A model generated the notes under the pieces. That model searched no databases, was not told the DNA's origin, and saw only the letters and a list, made by a program, of their open reading frames with translations. DNA of 14,187 nt, taken from contig JAGQIY010000965.1 in NCBI GenBank assembly GCA_020430865.1, positions 1 through 14,187 on the forward strand, written 5' to 3'. Source of the DNA: Myxococcales bacterium (GTDB taxonomy: Bacteria > Myxococcota > Polyangia > Polyangiales > Polyangiaceae). Below, piece by piece: positions 1-6,890 of the stretch (position 1 is the first letter of the stretch; every line of letters begins with the position of its first letter). The translations under genes and the position numbers were made by a program.

Positions 1-25
1 ACGACCGCTCGACACGGTCCCCGTG

Positions 26-53
26 TTGGCGCGTTCATCGGGGTCTCCAGGGT
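26..53 (+). promoter_or_regulatory. Possible weak promoter of the lipoprotein gene
   Basis: TTGGCG (26-31) and CAGGGT (48-53) are separated by 16 bp. A transcript would start near 60 and carry the GGGGGAG ribosome site at 63-69, six bases before the ATG at 76. The -10 match is poor, so this is only a candidate. Confidence 0.25.
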
Positions 54-75
54 CGGCCTCACGGGGGAGTTCTAG

Positions 76-1176
76 ATGTCGGGCGTGTTGCGGCGCGATC
101 CGCAGACTCCAGGTGCCCAGGGCGCCCCAGCCCTTTCCTCGCGGTATCCCGTGGCGTTGCTCGGGCTGACCCTCGGGGCGACCCTGTTGCTGACTACGAT
201 GGCCTGCAGCAGCGTGCTCGGACTAGACCGCTACGAGGTCGAGGACTCCGCTGGTCAAGGCGGCACGGGCGCCGCTGGTCAAGGCGGCACAGGCGCGATG
301 GGCGGGAGCGCCGCCGGTGGTGCGGGGGGCACCGCGGGCGCCTTCACCAACTGCGATGGGATCACTCAGCCGAACCTGGACGTGGTCCGTTCCTGCATCC
401 TGCGCACGTCGTGCTCCCCATTCCTGCAGAGCGTGACCATCAGCAACTGCATCACCTGGAACTACCAGTCGGCGTTCCTCGGAACCTCCTGCACCCTCGC
501 CGCCCTGGACTGCGACGACATCGCGACCTGTCAGGGTTACGGTTTCGCTGGTGCCGACTGCGCCGGACAGTCGGGGGTCCGCTGCGAGGACAACATCGCT
601 TACGACTGCAACAACGACTTCTTCCTCGACTGCGCGACTCGAGGAGGCACCTGCGTCCTCTACGACTCGGACGGTGACTCGACCAACGACTCCGCGGGCT
701 GCAAGGTCGCCGACTGCTTCGATCCCGACGGAACCGAAGCCTGCGACGGCAACACCTACTACACCTGCATCGGGGGTGAGGGGATAGGCGCTGCGTGCTC
801 CGCGGTCCAGGCGGAGTGTCGCTCGCAGGGCAGCCAGACGGGCTGCTTCTTGAAGACGCGGGACACGTGCACGACCACGGGCTTGAGCTGCGACGGCAAC
901 AAGGCCAGGCTCTGCACGGGCGATACCCTGCTCGAACTGGATTGCACGTCGGTCGGCCTCGAGTGCTCGGACGACCCGGCGGGCACGTACTGCGCGGCGG
1001 CAGGTTGCACTCCGACCCAGGCGAGCGCCTGCGAAGAGAGCTGCAACGGTTCGGTGATGAATCTCTGCTACGGGGGCGTGAACTTCCCCGTGGACTGCCA
1101 GGACTACGGCTTCACCCGCTGCGCGATGCTCAACGACCCGTCGGGCGGGGCGCCCTACGCTCAGTGCCTCCTGTAG
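76..1176 (+). CDS. Cys-repeat lipoprotein of myxobacterial type, function unknown
   Basis: The 366-residue product is predicted to be secreted. A hydrophobic signal segment (about residues 26-43) ends in Thr-Met-Ala-Cys44, a loose lipobox, so lipid anchoring at Cys44 is likely but not certain. A Gly/Ala-rich linker follows (about 60-89). The rest is Cys-rich and contains four repeats of about 40 residues, each with five cysteines: 170/178/186/193/209, 223/231/241/248/257, 272/280/290/297/306 and 323/331/341/349/364. The usual spacing is C-x7-C-x9-C-x6-C-x8-C, which suggests small disulfide-stabilised modules outside the inner membrane. The start is supported by GGGGGAG at 63-69, six bases before the ATG. 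No catalytic motif is visible. Gly-linker, Cys-rich lipoproteins of this style are common in large myxobacterial genomes. The biochemical role is unknown. Confidence 0.85.
   Translation: MSGVLRRDPQTPGAQGAPALSSRYPVALLGLTLGATLLLTTMACSSVLGLDRYEVEDSAGQGGTGAAGQGGTGAMGGSAAGGAGGTAGAFTNCDGITQPNLDVVRSCILRTSCSPFLQSVTISNCITWNYQSAFLGTSCTLAALDCDDIATCQGYGFAGADCAGQSGVRCEDNIAYDCNNDFFLDCATRGGTCVLYDSDGDSTNDSAGCKVADCFDPDGTEACDGNTYYTCIGGEGIGAACSAVQAECRSQGSQTGCFLKTRDTCTTTGLSCDGNKARLCTGDTLLELDCTSVGLECSDDPAGTYCAAAGCTPTQASACEESCNGSVMNLCYGGVNFPVDCQDYGFTRCAMLNDPSGGAPYAQCLL
250..297 (+). repeat. Two tandem 24-bp repeats encoding the Gly-rich linker
   Basis: Positions 250-273 and 274-297 are near-identical 24-bp units differing at two bases. 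Each encodes an Ala-Gly-Gln-Gly-Gly-Thr-Gly-Ala type octapeptide. The linker probably grows and shrinks by slippage or unequal exchange. Confidence 0.85.
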
Positions 1177-1246
1177 TTCGCGGCCTTCGCGCTCTGGAGA
1201 CGAGGAGTCGTTCAGCGATCACGGGCTCGCCTCGAGCAGCTCGCCT

Positions 1247-1282
1247 TTGCACCTCGAGCCCGCCCTGACTAGGGTCCCCGGC
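1247..1282 (+). promoter_or_regulatory. Promoter of the HAD phosphatase gene, apparently leaderless
   Basis: TTGCAC (1247-1252) and TAGGGT (1270-1275) are separated by exactly 17 bp. Seven bases after the -10 box comes an in-frame GTG (1283), so transcription should start at or next to the start codon. No Shine-Dalgarno sequence is seen between the -10 box and the GTG. The in-frame TTG at 1247 is the -35 box itself and so is unlikely to be a start codon. Confidence 0.6.
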
Positions 1283-1945
1283 GTGATCCTCGAGCGCCCC
1301 GCCAAGCACGTCATCTTCGACCTCGATGGGATCCTGCTGGATACCGAGGTCCTCTACACCCGCGCCATTCAGGCGGTCGTCAGCGAGTACGGGAAGACCT
1401 TCGACTGGAGCGTCAAGGCCAACATGATCGGTCGAGACAGCCGGGAAGGCGCCGCCTACCTGGTCGAGGCGCTCGGGCTCCCGTTCAGCGGGAGTGAGAT
1501 GCTGGCGCGTAGGCGCCCGCACCTCGAGCGCCTCTTCCCCGGTGTAGAAGAGAAACCCGGAGCCTCCGCGTTCGTGAAGCAGCTCTGGCATCGCGAGATC
1601 GCCATGGCGGTGGCCACCAGCGCGGAACGCGCGCTGACCGATCTGAAGCTCGGGCGCCACCCGTGGTTCTCGCTGTTTCCCCATCTGGTTTGCGGTGACG
1701 ATCCAGGCATCGAGAAGCTGAAGCCCGCGCCCGACATCTTCCTGGTTGCCGCACAGAAATTAGGTGTGGCCCCTGCAGACTGCGTGGTGCTCGAAGACTC
1801 ACCGGCCGGCGTCGACGCCGCGCTCGCCGCGGGCATGCAGGTGATCGCGATGCCGGATCCAGAGCTCGGTCCCGCGCGCTTCGGCAAGGCAACTGCCGTG
1901 GTCAGCGGCTACTCGGAGCTCAGCCCGGAGCTTTTGGGACTGTAG
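1283..1945 (+). CDS. HAD-superfamily phosphatase (beta-phosphoglucomutase/HDHD1-like)
   Basis: The 220-residue product is predicted to be a cytoplasmic phosphohydrolase acting on a small phosphorylated metabolite. All four HAD motifs are present: the nucleophile motif DLDG with D13 and D15 in FDLDGILLDTE, Ser113 in VATSAE, Lys147 in KLKPAPD, and the metal-binding E171-D172 in VVLEDSPAG. The cap lies between motifs I and II, as in the beta-phosphoglucomutase, phosphoglycolate phosphatase and pseudouridine-5'-phosphatase subgroup. The substrate cannot be told from sequence. The start was chosen as GTG 1283 because the longer TTG start (1247) coincides with a -35 box and would add 12 residues ahead of the first beta-strand. 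The last 26 bases overlap the convergent gene at 1920. Confidence 0.88.
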   Translation: MILERPAKHVIFDLDGILLDTEVLYTRAIQAVVSEYGKTFDWSVKANMIGRDSREGAAYLVEALGLPFSGSEMLARRRPHLERLFPGVEEKPGASAFVKQLWHREIAMAVATSAERALTDLKLGRHPWFSLFPHLVCGDDPGIEKLKPAPDIFLVAAQKLGVAPADCVVLEDSPAGVDAALAAGMQVIAMPDPELGPARFGKATAVVSGYSELSPELLGL

Positions 1946-3206
1946 CGGGCGTACCGACGTAGCGCGCTCGAGGCCGGAGCAGCGCGGGCTGCTCTCGCTG
2001 CTCCAGGATGTGCGCGACCCAGCCGCCGCTCCGCCCCAGCGCGAACAGACCGGCCGCGGCGCCGCGGGGCAATCCCAGCGCCAGGCTGACGGCGACGAGA
2101 CCGGCGTCGAGGGTCGGCCCCGGACGACCGCTGTCCCGCATCGCCTCGACCAGCGCGCTCAGCGTACGCAGACCACGCCCGCGACCGTGGCGAACAGCGA
2201 GCTCCACCAGCGCGCTGCCGCGTGGATCACCGTGCGGATACAATGGGTGACCGAATCCGGGCAGCTGCTCCCCCCGGCGCGCGCGCTCGTCGATCGTCTC
2301 GCGCGCCCGCCCCGGTCGATCCGTCTCTTCGATCAGCGCTTCGACGCGGTCACAGACGCGACCATGCCGTGGCCCTGACAGCGCACCGAGACCCGCGCTG
2401 ACACTGGCGTAGAGATTGGCGCCCGCGCTCGCAGCTACGCGCGCGCAGAAGGTCGAGGCGTTCAGCTCATGATCCAGGCTCGCCACCAGCGCGGCGTCGA
2501 GCAAGCGGCACCGACGCCAGAAGGCCCGCCCGGATTCCAGTCCGAAGCCGCGGAGCACGCGGCGAGCGATGGGCTGAGGGGTGAGGGACGCGGCAACTCC
2601 ACGCCTGGACATGGCAGGCCCGAGGCAGCTCGCGAGCAGCGTGATCAAGCGCCGGGCGCGGTGGTGTTCGGCCTCCGGCGTCGCTCCGTGGCTCGATGGA
2701 TCGTCCAGCGCCAGCCACGGCACCAGGAGCTGCAGCGCCTCGAGCGGAGACGGTCCAGGCACCTGGCGGAGGCGCCTGAGCCAGGCCGAGAGTTCGGAGG
2801 CCGAAGGCAGCTTCGTGTCGCACCAGTCGCTCCCCTCACCCCAAGCCCCGAACCACAGCAAGTCGCAGGCTCCTTCATAGGCGACGCCACGCTCGATCAG
2901 CTCCGAGAACGCTACCCCGCGGTAACATGGTCCGGCGTCGGAGATCTCGGTGATGCTGGAGGAGAGCACCGGCTGTCCCCAGTCGAGCGCGCCCTGCGCC
3001 GTGGCAGCGTGACCAGCGCGGGCTTGGCTCGTGTTCAGCAGGCGCCGCACCTCCGACTCCGGGTAGAGTCGAGCGCGTCCACCCCCGGGCCCGCGCTCGC
3101 TCTGCAGCTTGCCGCGGCTGACATAGGCGTAGAGTGTCTGCAGGCGAACTCCGAGCAGCGCCGCCGCTTCGCTGGCTGTCAACAGTCGGTCAACCACGAT
3201 CAACAC
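1920..3206 (-). CDS. Citrate synthase-family protein with N-terminal helix-turn-helix domain
   Basis: The 428-residue product is a fusion. Residues about 7-57 form an excisionase/MerR-like HTH (TASEAAALLGV, TLYAYVSRGKL, then a basic wing ending RLYPESEVRRLL). Residues about 75-415 are a citrate synthase fold. Catalytic positions are kept: H246 (DHELNAST), H281 (GPRHG), H320 and the DPR arginine R329 (GFGHPLYPHGDPR), and D367 (PTLDAG). The usual LHGG and GHRVY(K/R) motifs are altered to PRHGR and GHPLYP. It may be a condensing enzyme, a CoA-metabolite-sensing regulator, or both. Related HTH-citrate synthases are known in Proteobacteria, but I know of no settled function. GTG 3206 is the longest start. 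GTG 3197 is also plausible because it lies seven bases after a candidate -10 box. The gene is divergent from a second citrate synthase. Confidence 0.85.
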   Translation of the reverse strand: MLIVVDRLLTASEAAALLGVRLQTLYAYVSRGKLQSERGPGGGRARLYPESEVRRLLNTSQARAGHAATAQGALDWGQPVLSSSITEISDAGPCYRGVAFSELIERGVAYEGACDLLWFGAWGEGSDWCDTKLPSASELSAWLRRLRQVPGPSPLEALQLLVPWLALDDPSSHGATPEAEHHRARRLITLLASCLGPAMSRRGVAASLTPQPIARRVLRGFGLESGRAFWRRCRLLDAALVASLDHELNASTFCARVAASAGANLYASVSAGLGALSGPRHGRVCDRVEALIEETDRPGRARETIDERARRGEQLPGFGHPLYPHGDPRGSALVELAVRHGRGRGLRTLSALVEAMRDSGRPGPTLDAGLVAVSLALGLPRGAAAGLFALGRSGGWVAHILEQREQPALLRPRARYVGTPATVPKAPG

Positions 3207-3236
3207 ATTGATTCATCAATCAATCTTGATCAATGT
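3205..3236. promoter_or_regulatory. Palindromic operator with overlapping divergent promoters between the citrate synthase genes
   Basis: The outer inverted repeat ACATTGAT (3205-3212)/ATCAATGT (3229-3236) has a 16-bp spacer. Nested inside are ATTGAT-TC-ATCAAT (3207-3220) and the perfect palindrome TTGATCAA (3226-3233). The same bases read as face-to-face promoters. On the plus strand TTGATT (3208-3213) lies 17 bp before CAATGT (3231-3236). On the minus strand TTGATC (3233-3228) lies 17 bp before CAATGT (3210-3205). The stretch is strikingly AT-rich for this genome. The -10 boxes match consensus only weakly. The HTH-citrate synthase is the obvious candidate to bind here; that is inference. 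Confidence 0.6.
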
Positions 3237-3246
3237 ATTCCGAGGG

Positions 3247-3264
3247 CCATGCTTCCGAGCATGG
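3247..3264 (+). promoter_or_regulatory. Start-codon hairpin of the citrate synthase gene
   Basis: CCATGCT (3247-3253) and AGCATGG (3258-3264) form a perfect 7-bp stem with a 4-base TCCG loop. Both in-frame ATG candidates (3249 and 3261) lie in the stem. No well-spaced Shine-Dalgarno sequence is visible, although GAGGG occurs at 3242-3246. A translational role is inference. Confidence 0.4.
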
Positions 3265-4406
3265 CAAACATCACTGATCGGGCTACGGAAACGCCCGCGC
3301 TGGCCCCGCTGGAGCCAGCCGTGGGTCTGGAGGGAGTGGTCGTCGCCGAGACGCGACTGAGCCACGTCGATGGTCTGGCGGGGCGCCTGGAGATAGCAGG
3401 CTGTCCAGTGCAGGAGCTCGCCACGGTACCCACCGAGGAGGTGGCCGCGTTGCTCTGGCGAGTCGCTAGCGGGGTCCACGGCCCGCCATTGCGTGCCGCC
3501 CTGGGCCGCGCGCGCCTCGCCGCCCACCGGCGCGCGAAGCGTCTCGGCGACGCGCTCGGTCAGGCGGACGCCATGGATGCGCTGCGAGCCAGCGTCGCCC
3601 ACCTCTCCGCTGAGGACGACGAGCAGGCCAGCGCCATCGCGCTAACCGCCGCCGTCGCGGTGTTCGCCGCACATGCCTCGCGGAAACGTAGAGGCTTGAA
3701 GCTCGTCCAGCCAGACCCCGAGCTCGGGCACGCCGAGGACTACCTGCGGCTGCTGCGGGGCGAGGCACCGGCGCCCGAGGAGGCGCAGGCGCTCCAGCTC
3801 TACTGGGCCAGCGTCGTGGACCACGGCATGAATGCCTCGACCTTCGCGGCCCGAGTCGTCGCGTCCACCGGGAGCGACCTGGTCAGTGCGGTGACGGCGG
3901 CGCTCGGCGCGCTCAAGGGACCACTCCACGGCGGCGCGCCGGGGCCGGTGCTGGACATGCTCCACACCATCGCGACCCCGGATGCTGCTCGACCCTGGCT
4001 CGAAGCTTCGCTCGCGCGCGGTGAGCGCATCATGGGCATGGGGCACCGCGTGTACCGCGTGCGAGATCCGCGGGCCGAGGTGCTCGAGGGAGCGGTGCGG
4101 TCGCTGTGCTCCACCGAGACCAAGAGCGTCGCTCTGCGAGAGAAGCTCGAGCTGGCTCGCCGCGTGGAACAGGAGGCGACGGAGCTCCTGCGGGCACGTC
4201 ACCCCGCGCGCTCGCTCTCTGCCAACGTCGAGTTCTATACCGCGGTGTTGCTCGACGCGCTGGGCATCGCCAGCGCAGACTTCACCCCCACCTTCGCCGC
4301 CGGACGCGTGATCGGCTGGTGCGCCCACGTGATGGAGCAGCGACGTACGGGCCGATTGATTCGACCGAGCTCGATCTATCGCCGCCCCGAGCGCGCGCAG
4401 GCTTGA
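3249..4406 (+). CDS. Citrate synthase (CitA-like short bacterial form) or 2-methylcitrate synthase
   Basis: The 385-residue product condenses acetyl-CoA (or propionyl-CoA) with oxaloacetate in the cytoplasm. Signature motifs are intact: DHGMNAST with H192, GPLHGGAP with the catalytic H227, and GMGHRVYRVRDPRA with H266 and the oxaloacetate-binding DPR arginine. The motif usually read as NVDFY is NVEFYTA here, so Glu328 replaces the catalytic Asp. I recall Glu at this place in other CitA-like proteins, so the enzyme is probably active. Two ATGs are possible (3249 and 3261); 3249 is chosen because the predicted transcript begins just before it. The frame is open upstream to 2469, but that part lies antisense to the HTH-citrate synthase gene and is not credible coding sequence. 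An excess of Ala and Glu is normal for this GC content. The gene is divergent from the HTH paralogue, which suggests shared control. Confidence 0.88.
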   Translation: MLPSMANITDRATETPALAPLEPAVGLEGVVVAETRLSHVDGLAGRLEIAGCPVQELATVPTEEVAALLWRVASGVHGPPLRAALGRARLAAHRRAKRLGDALGQADAMDALRASVAHLSAEDDEQASAIALTAAVAVFAAHASRKRRGLKLVQPDPELGHAEDYLRLLRGEAPAPEEAQALQLYWASVVDHGMNASTFAARVVASTGSDLVSAVTAALGALKGPLHGGAPGPVLDMLHTIATPDAARPWLEASLARGERIMGMGHRVYRVRDPRAEVLEGAVRSLCSTETKSVALREKLELARRVEQEATELLRARHPARSLSANVEFYTAVLLDALGIASADFTPTFAAGRVIGWCAHVMEQRRTGRLIRPSSIYRRPERAQA

Positions 4407-4416
4407 AGCAGCCGGC

Positions 4417-4439
4417 GCTTGCCAAGTGGCTTGGCAAGC
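4417..4439. terminator. Perfect hairpin after citrate synthase (weak terminator or operator)
   Basis: GCTTGCCAAG (4417-4426) and CTTGGCAAGC (4430-4439) form a perfect 10-bp inverted repeat with a 3-base loop, starting 10 bases after the citrate synthase stop. No T-tract follows; the next bases are A and a run of Gs. A classical intrinsic terminator is therefore doubtful. Its place about 30 bp before the HupE-like start also allows an operator role. Confidence 0.5.
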
Positions 4440-4469
4440 AGGGGGTGAGGGAGAACACTACGCCTCCTC

Positions 4470-5732
4470 GTGCGACGCTTTCTCCGGCTCTGTGTGTTGC
4501 TCGTCGTTTGCTCGGTGACGAGCAGCGCCTTCGCGCACCAGTTCGCGATGAGCGTGCTCAGCGTGGACGTCGGGCAGCGCGAGCTGCAGGTGCTGCTCGA
4601 CCTCGATGTGCGCACGCTGCTGGACGTCCAGGCTTACGACACCAACGACAACTCCGAACTGGACCCAGAGGAGCTCGATCGAGCCAGGAGTCGACTGACC
4701 GACTACCTGGACCGCAAGCTGACGTTCAAGAACTCCGGCTCCGTGTGTGCCCCCGGGGAAACGGTGTTCGAGCTCACAGCGGGACGCCGACTGCTGGTTC
4801 GTCGCAGCTACGCGTGCCCGGCGCGCACAGAAGGCACGCCGCTGGGTAGCCTGAGCGTCGACAGTTCCATCTTCATGGAAGACACGGGAGGGCACCGCAT
4901 CGCCGCGAAGTTCGTCCTGGGCAAGACGCCGATTCACCACGTCTTCCTGCCGGAGAGACAGCACTTCGAGTTCGACGCAAGCGCGGCACCCGAGACTCCC
5001 GGAGGATTGGCGCACGGCTCCGCGCCGCTGCACGGAAGCGCCAAACCGGCGAAGCTCACCCCCAAGGAGGACGTGCCGTTCCTCGGCTGGGTACGCGAGG
5101 GCATCAAGCACATCCTCTTGGGGTTCGACCACGTGTTGTTCGTGATCGGCCTGGTGGTCGTGGTGCGCCGCTTCAGAGAGCTAGCGCTGGTGGTGACCTC
5201 GTTCACCCTCGCCCATAGCATCACGCTGGCGCTGGGCGCGACGGGCATGGTCAGCGTCGCCAGCCGTCTGGTGGAGTCGCTGATCGCAGCCAGCATCGTC
5301 TACGTGGCCTGGGACAACTTCAGGCGCTTCGGTCGACGCTCTCCCGAGGGCGAAGGAGCGCACCGCGCGGAAGCGCCTGAGGAGACTGAAGCGGGCGAGG
5401 GGGTGGGCGACGTCTCGGGGGAGCCGCGCGCGTTGAAGCGCCACTACCTGACCTTCGGCTTCGGACTGGTACACGGCTTTGGTTTCGCCAGCGTCTTGAC
5501 GGAGCTGGGCCTGCCGACCCGTGGGCTCCTGGGCGCGCTGTTCGGGTTCAACGTGGGCGTGGAGCTGGGGCAACTGGCCTTGGTCGCGCCGCTCTATCCC
5601 CTGGTGCGCTACCTGCACCGCAAGCGTGCACACGAGCTGCTGCTGGTGCGCATCTCGAGCGGGTTGATCGGAGCGCTCGGCTCGCTGTGGTTGCTCGATC
5701 GAGCTTTCGATCTGGGCTGGATGCCGTTCTGA
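4470..5732 (+). CDS. HupE/UreJ-type membrane protein with secreted EF-hand-bearing domain
   Basis: The 420-residue product has a signal peptide (about residues 1-22, ending AFA-H). An extracytoplasmic domain follows (about 23-200), then a membrane part (about 205-415) of the HupE/UreJ_2 type with some six hydrophobic segments. The secreted domain has a complete 12-residue EF-hand-type loop at 57-68 (DTNDNSELDPEE; D1, N3, N5, D9, E12), so calcium binding is likely. The membrane part begins with HILLGFDH (H214-x5-D220-H221), the HX5DH pattern of nickel permease-like proteins. It also has conserved H249 (TLAHS), H335 (LVHGF) and E365 (GVELGQ). A charged loop (about 285-323) splits the membrane domain. 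HupE relatives are linked to nickel supply for hydrogenase or urease, but neither enzyme is in this window, so metal transport is inferred. The start is GTG at 4470. Confidence 0.8.
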   Translation: MRRFLRLCVLLVVCSVTSSAFAHQFAMSVLSVDVGQRELQVLLDLDVRTLLDVQAYDTNDNSELDPEELDRARSRLTDYLDRKLTFKNSGSVCAPGETVFELTAGRRLLVRRSYACPARTEGTPLGSLSVDSSIFMEDTGGHRIAAKFVLGKTPIHHVFLPERQHFEFDASAAPETPGGLAHGSAPLHGSAKPAKLTPKEDVPFLGWVREGIKHILLGFDHVLFVIGLVVVVRRFRELALVVTSFTLAHSITLALGATGMVSVASRLVESLIAASIVYVAWDNFRRFGRRSPEGEGAHRAEAPEETEAGEGVGDVSGEPRALKRHYLTFGFGLVHGFGFASVLTELGLPTRGLLGALFGFNVGVELGQLALVAPLYPLVRYLHRKRAHELLLVRISSGLIGALGSLWLLDRAFDLGWMPF

Positions 5733-5853
5733 GCCCTAGCTCCCCACGGTACCGCGAGTCTTCACAAACCCGAGCTACTGGGCATTCCGTGGGTCTTCGG
5801 TGCCGAGCCGGAAGTGCGTGGAGTCCCCTCGCCCGCTCGTCCATCATGGAGCC

Positions 5854-6852
5854 ATGAAACTCGGACTCACGCTCGGCTACTGGATGCCCGATCCCTGGGA
5901 CCCCACCGATCTCGTCCTGGAGGCCGAGCGCCTGGGCTACGACTCGGTCTGGACCGCAGAGGCGTATGGCTCGGACTGCTTCTCACCGCTGTGCTGGATT
6001 GGCGCGCGCACGGAGCGAATCAAGCTCGGCACGGCGATCATGCAGCTCTCGGCGCGGACGCCGGCGTGCGCCGCGATGACGGCGCTCACCATCGACCACC
6101 TGTCCGGCGGCCGCCTGATCCTGGGCATCGGCGCCTCGGGCCCCCAGGTCGTCGAGGGCTGGTACGGTCAGCCCTTCCCTCGGCCCTTGGAGCGCACCCG
6201 GGAGTGGATGCAGCTGTTCCGCGCGATGGTCGCCCGCGAGGCGCCGGTCGAGTTTCAGGGACGCCACTACCAGTTGCCGTTTCCTGGAGGCACCGGTCAA
6301 GGCAAGCCGCTGAAGAGCATCATCAAGCCGCTCCGCAAGCACATCCCGGTCTTCATCGGTGCGGAGGGGCCAAAGAACATCGAGCAGACGACGCGCATCG
6401 CCGACGGCTGGTTGCCGCTGTTCATGTCGCCCACACGCTTCGACCGCTTCGAGGACAGCCTGAGGCACCGAGCGCCCGACTTCGAGATCGCCGCCACCGT
6501 GATGTGCTTCCCCACCGATACCGTCGAGGAGGGCCTGATGCGGGTGAAGGGGATCTTGGCCTTCTACATCGGAGGCATGGGGTCGAAGGACGACAACTTC
6601 CACAAGAATCTACTGGGGCGCCTTGGCTTCGGCGACGCCGCCGAGGAGATCCAGGAGCTCTTCATGGCGGACAAGCGCTTCGAGGCCATGGCGGCGGTGC
6701 CCGACGCTCTGGCGGACGAGATCGCGCTCGTGGGTCCCAGGCAGCACATGCGAGAGCGCCTGAAGCAGTGGAAGCAGAGCCCGGTGACCACGCTCAACGT
6801 GACCACCCGGGACGTAGACACGTTGCGCTTCCTTGCGGAAGAGGTGCTGTGA
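5854..6852 (+). CDS. LLM-class F420-dependent oxidoreductase (Rv3520c-like)
   Basis: The 332-residue product is predicted to be a cytoplasmic bacterial luciferase-like TIM-barrel oxidoreductase using coenzyme F420, or less likely FMN. The N-terminus MKLGLTLGYW and LVLEAERLGYDSVWTAEAYGSD is typical. Other family marks are RTERIKLGTAI (about 52-62), the strand DHLSGGRLILGIG (81-93) followed by GWYG (102-105), and PVFIGAEGPKNIE with a later IADGWLP (165-188). These match the F420-dependent family typified by mycobacterial Rv3520c. The substrate is unknown. ATG 5854 starts the first barrel strand exactly. GGAG (5848-5851) lies only two bases before it, too close for normal ribosome binding, so the longer frame from 5800 or a leaderless start remains possible. 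It is convergent with the DUF2254 gene, 38 bp away. Confidence 0.87.
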   Translation: MKLGLTLGYWMPDPWDPTDLVLEAERLGYDSVWTAEAYGSDCFSPLCWIGARTERIKLGTAIMQLSARTPACAAMTALTIDHLSGGRLILGIGASGPQVVEGWYGQPFPRPLERTREWMQLFRAMVAREAPVEFQGRHYQLPFPGGTGQGKPLKSIIKPLRKHIPVFIGAEGPKNIEQTTRIADGWLPLFMSPTRFDRFEDSLRHRAPDFEIAATVMCFPTDTVEEGLMRVKGILAFYIGGMGSKDDNFHKNLLGRLGFGDAAEEIQELFMADKRFEAMAAVPDALADEIALVGPRQHMRERLKQWKQSPVTTLNVTTRDVDTLRFLAEEVL

Positions 6853-6890
6853 GCGCGGGGAGCGAGAGCTCAGGTCGCGTGTGGCTCGGT

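Noticed and set aside
2469..3248. Open frame extending the citrate synthase 260 residues upstream
   Set aside because: It lies antisense to the HTH-citrate synthase gene, crosses the palindromic promoter region and has no recognisable domain. The conserved protein begins near ATG 3249.
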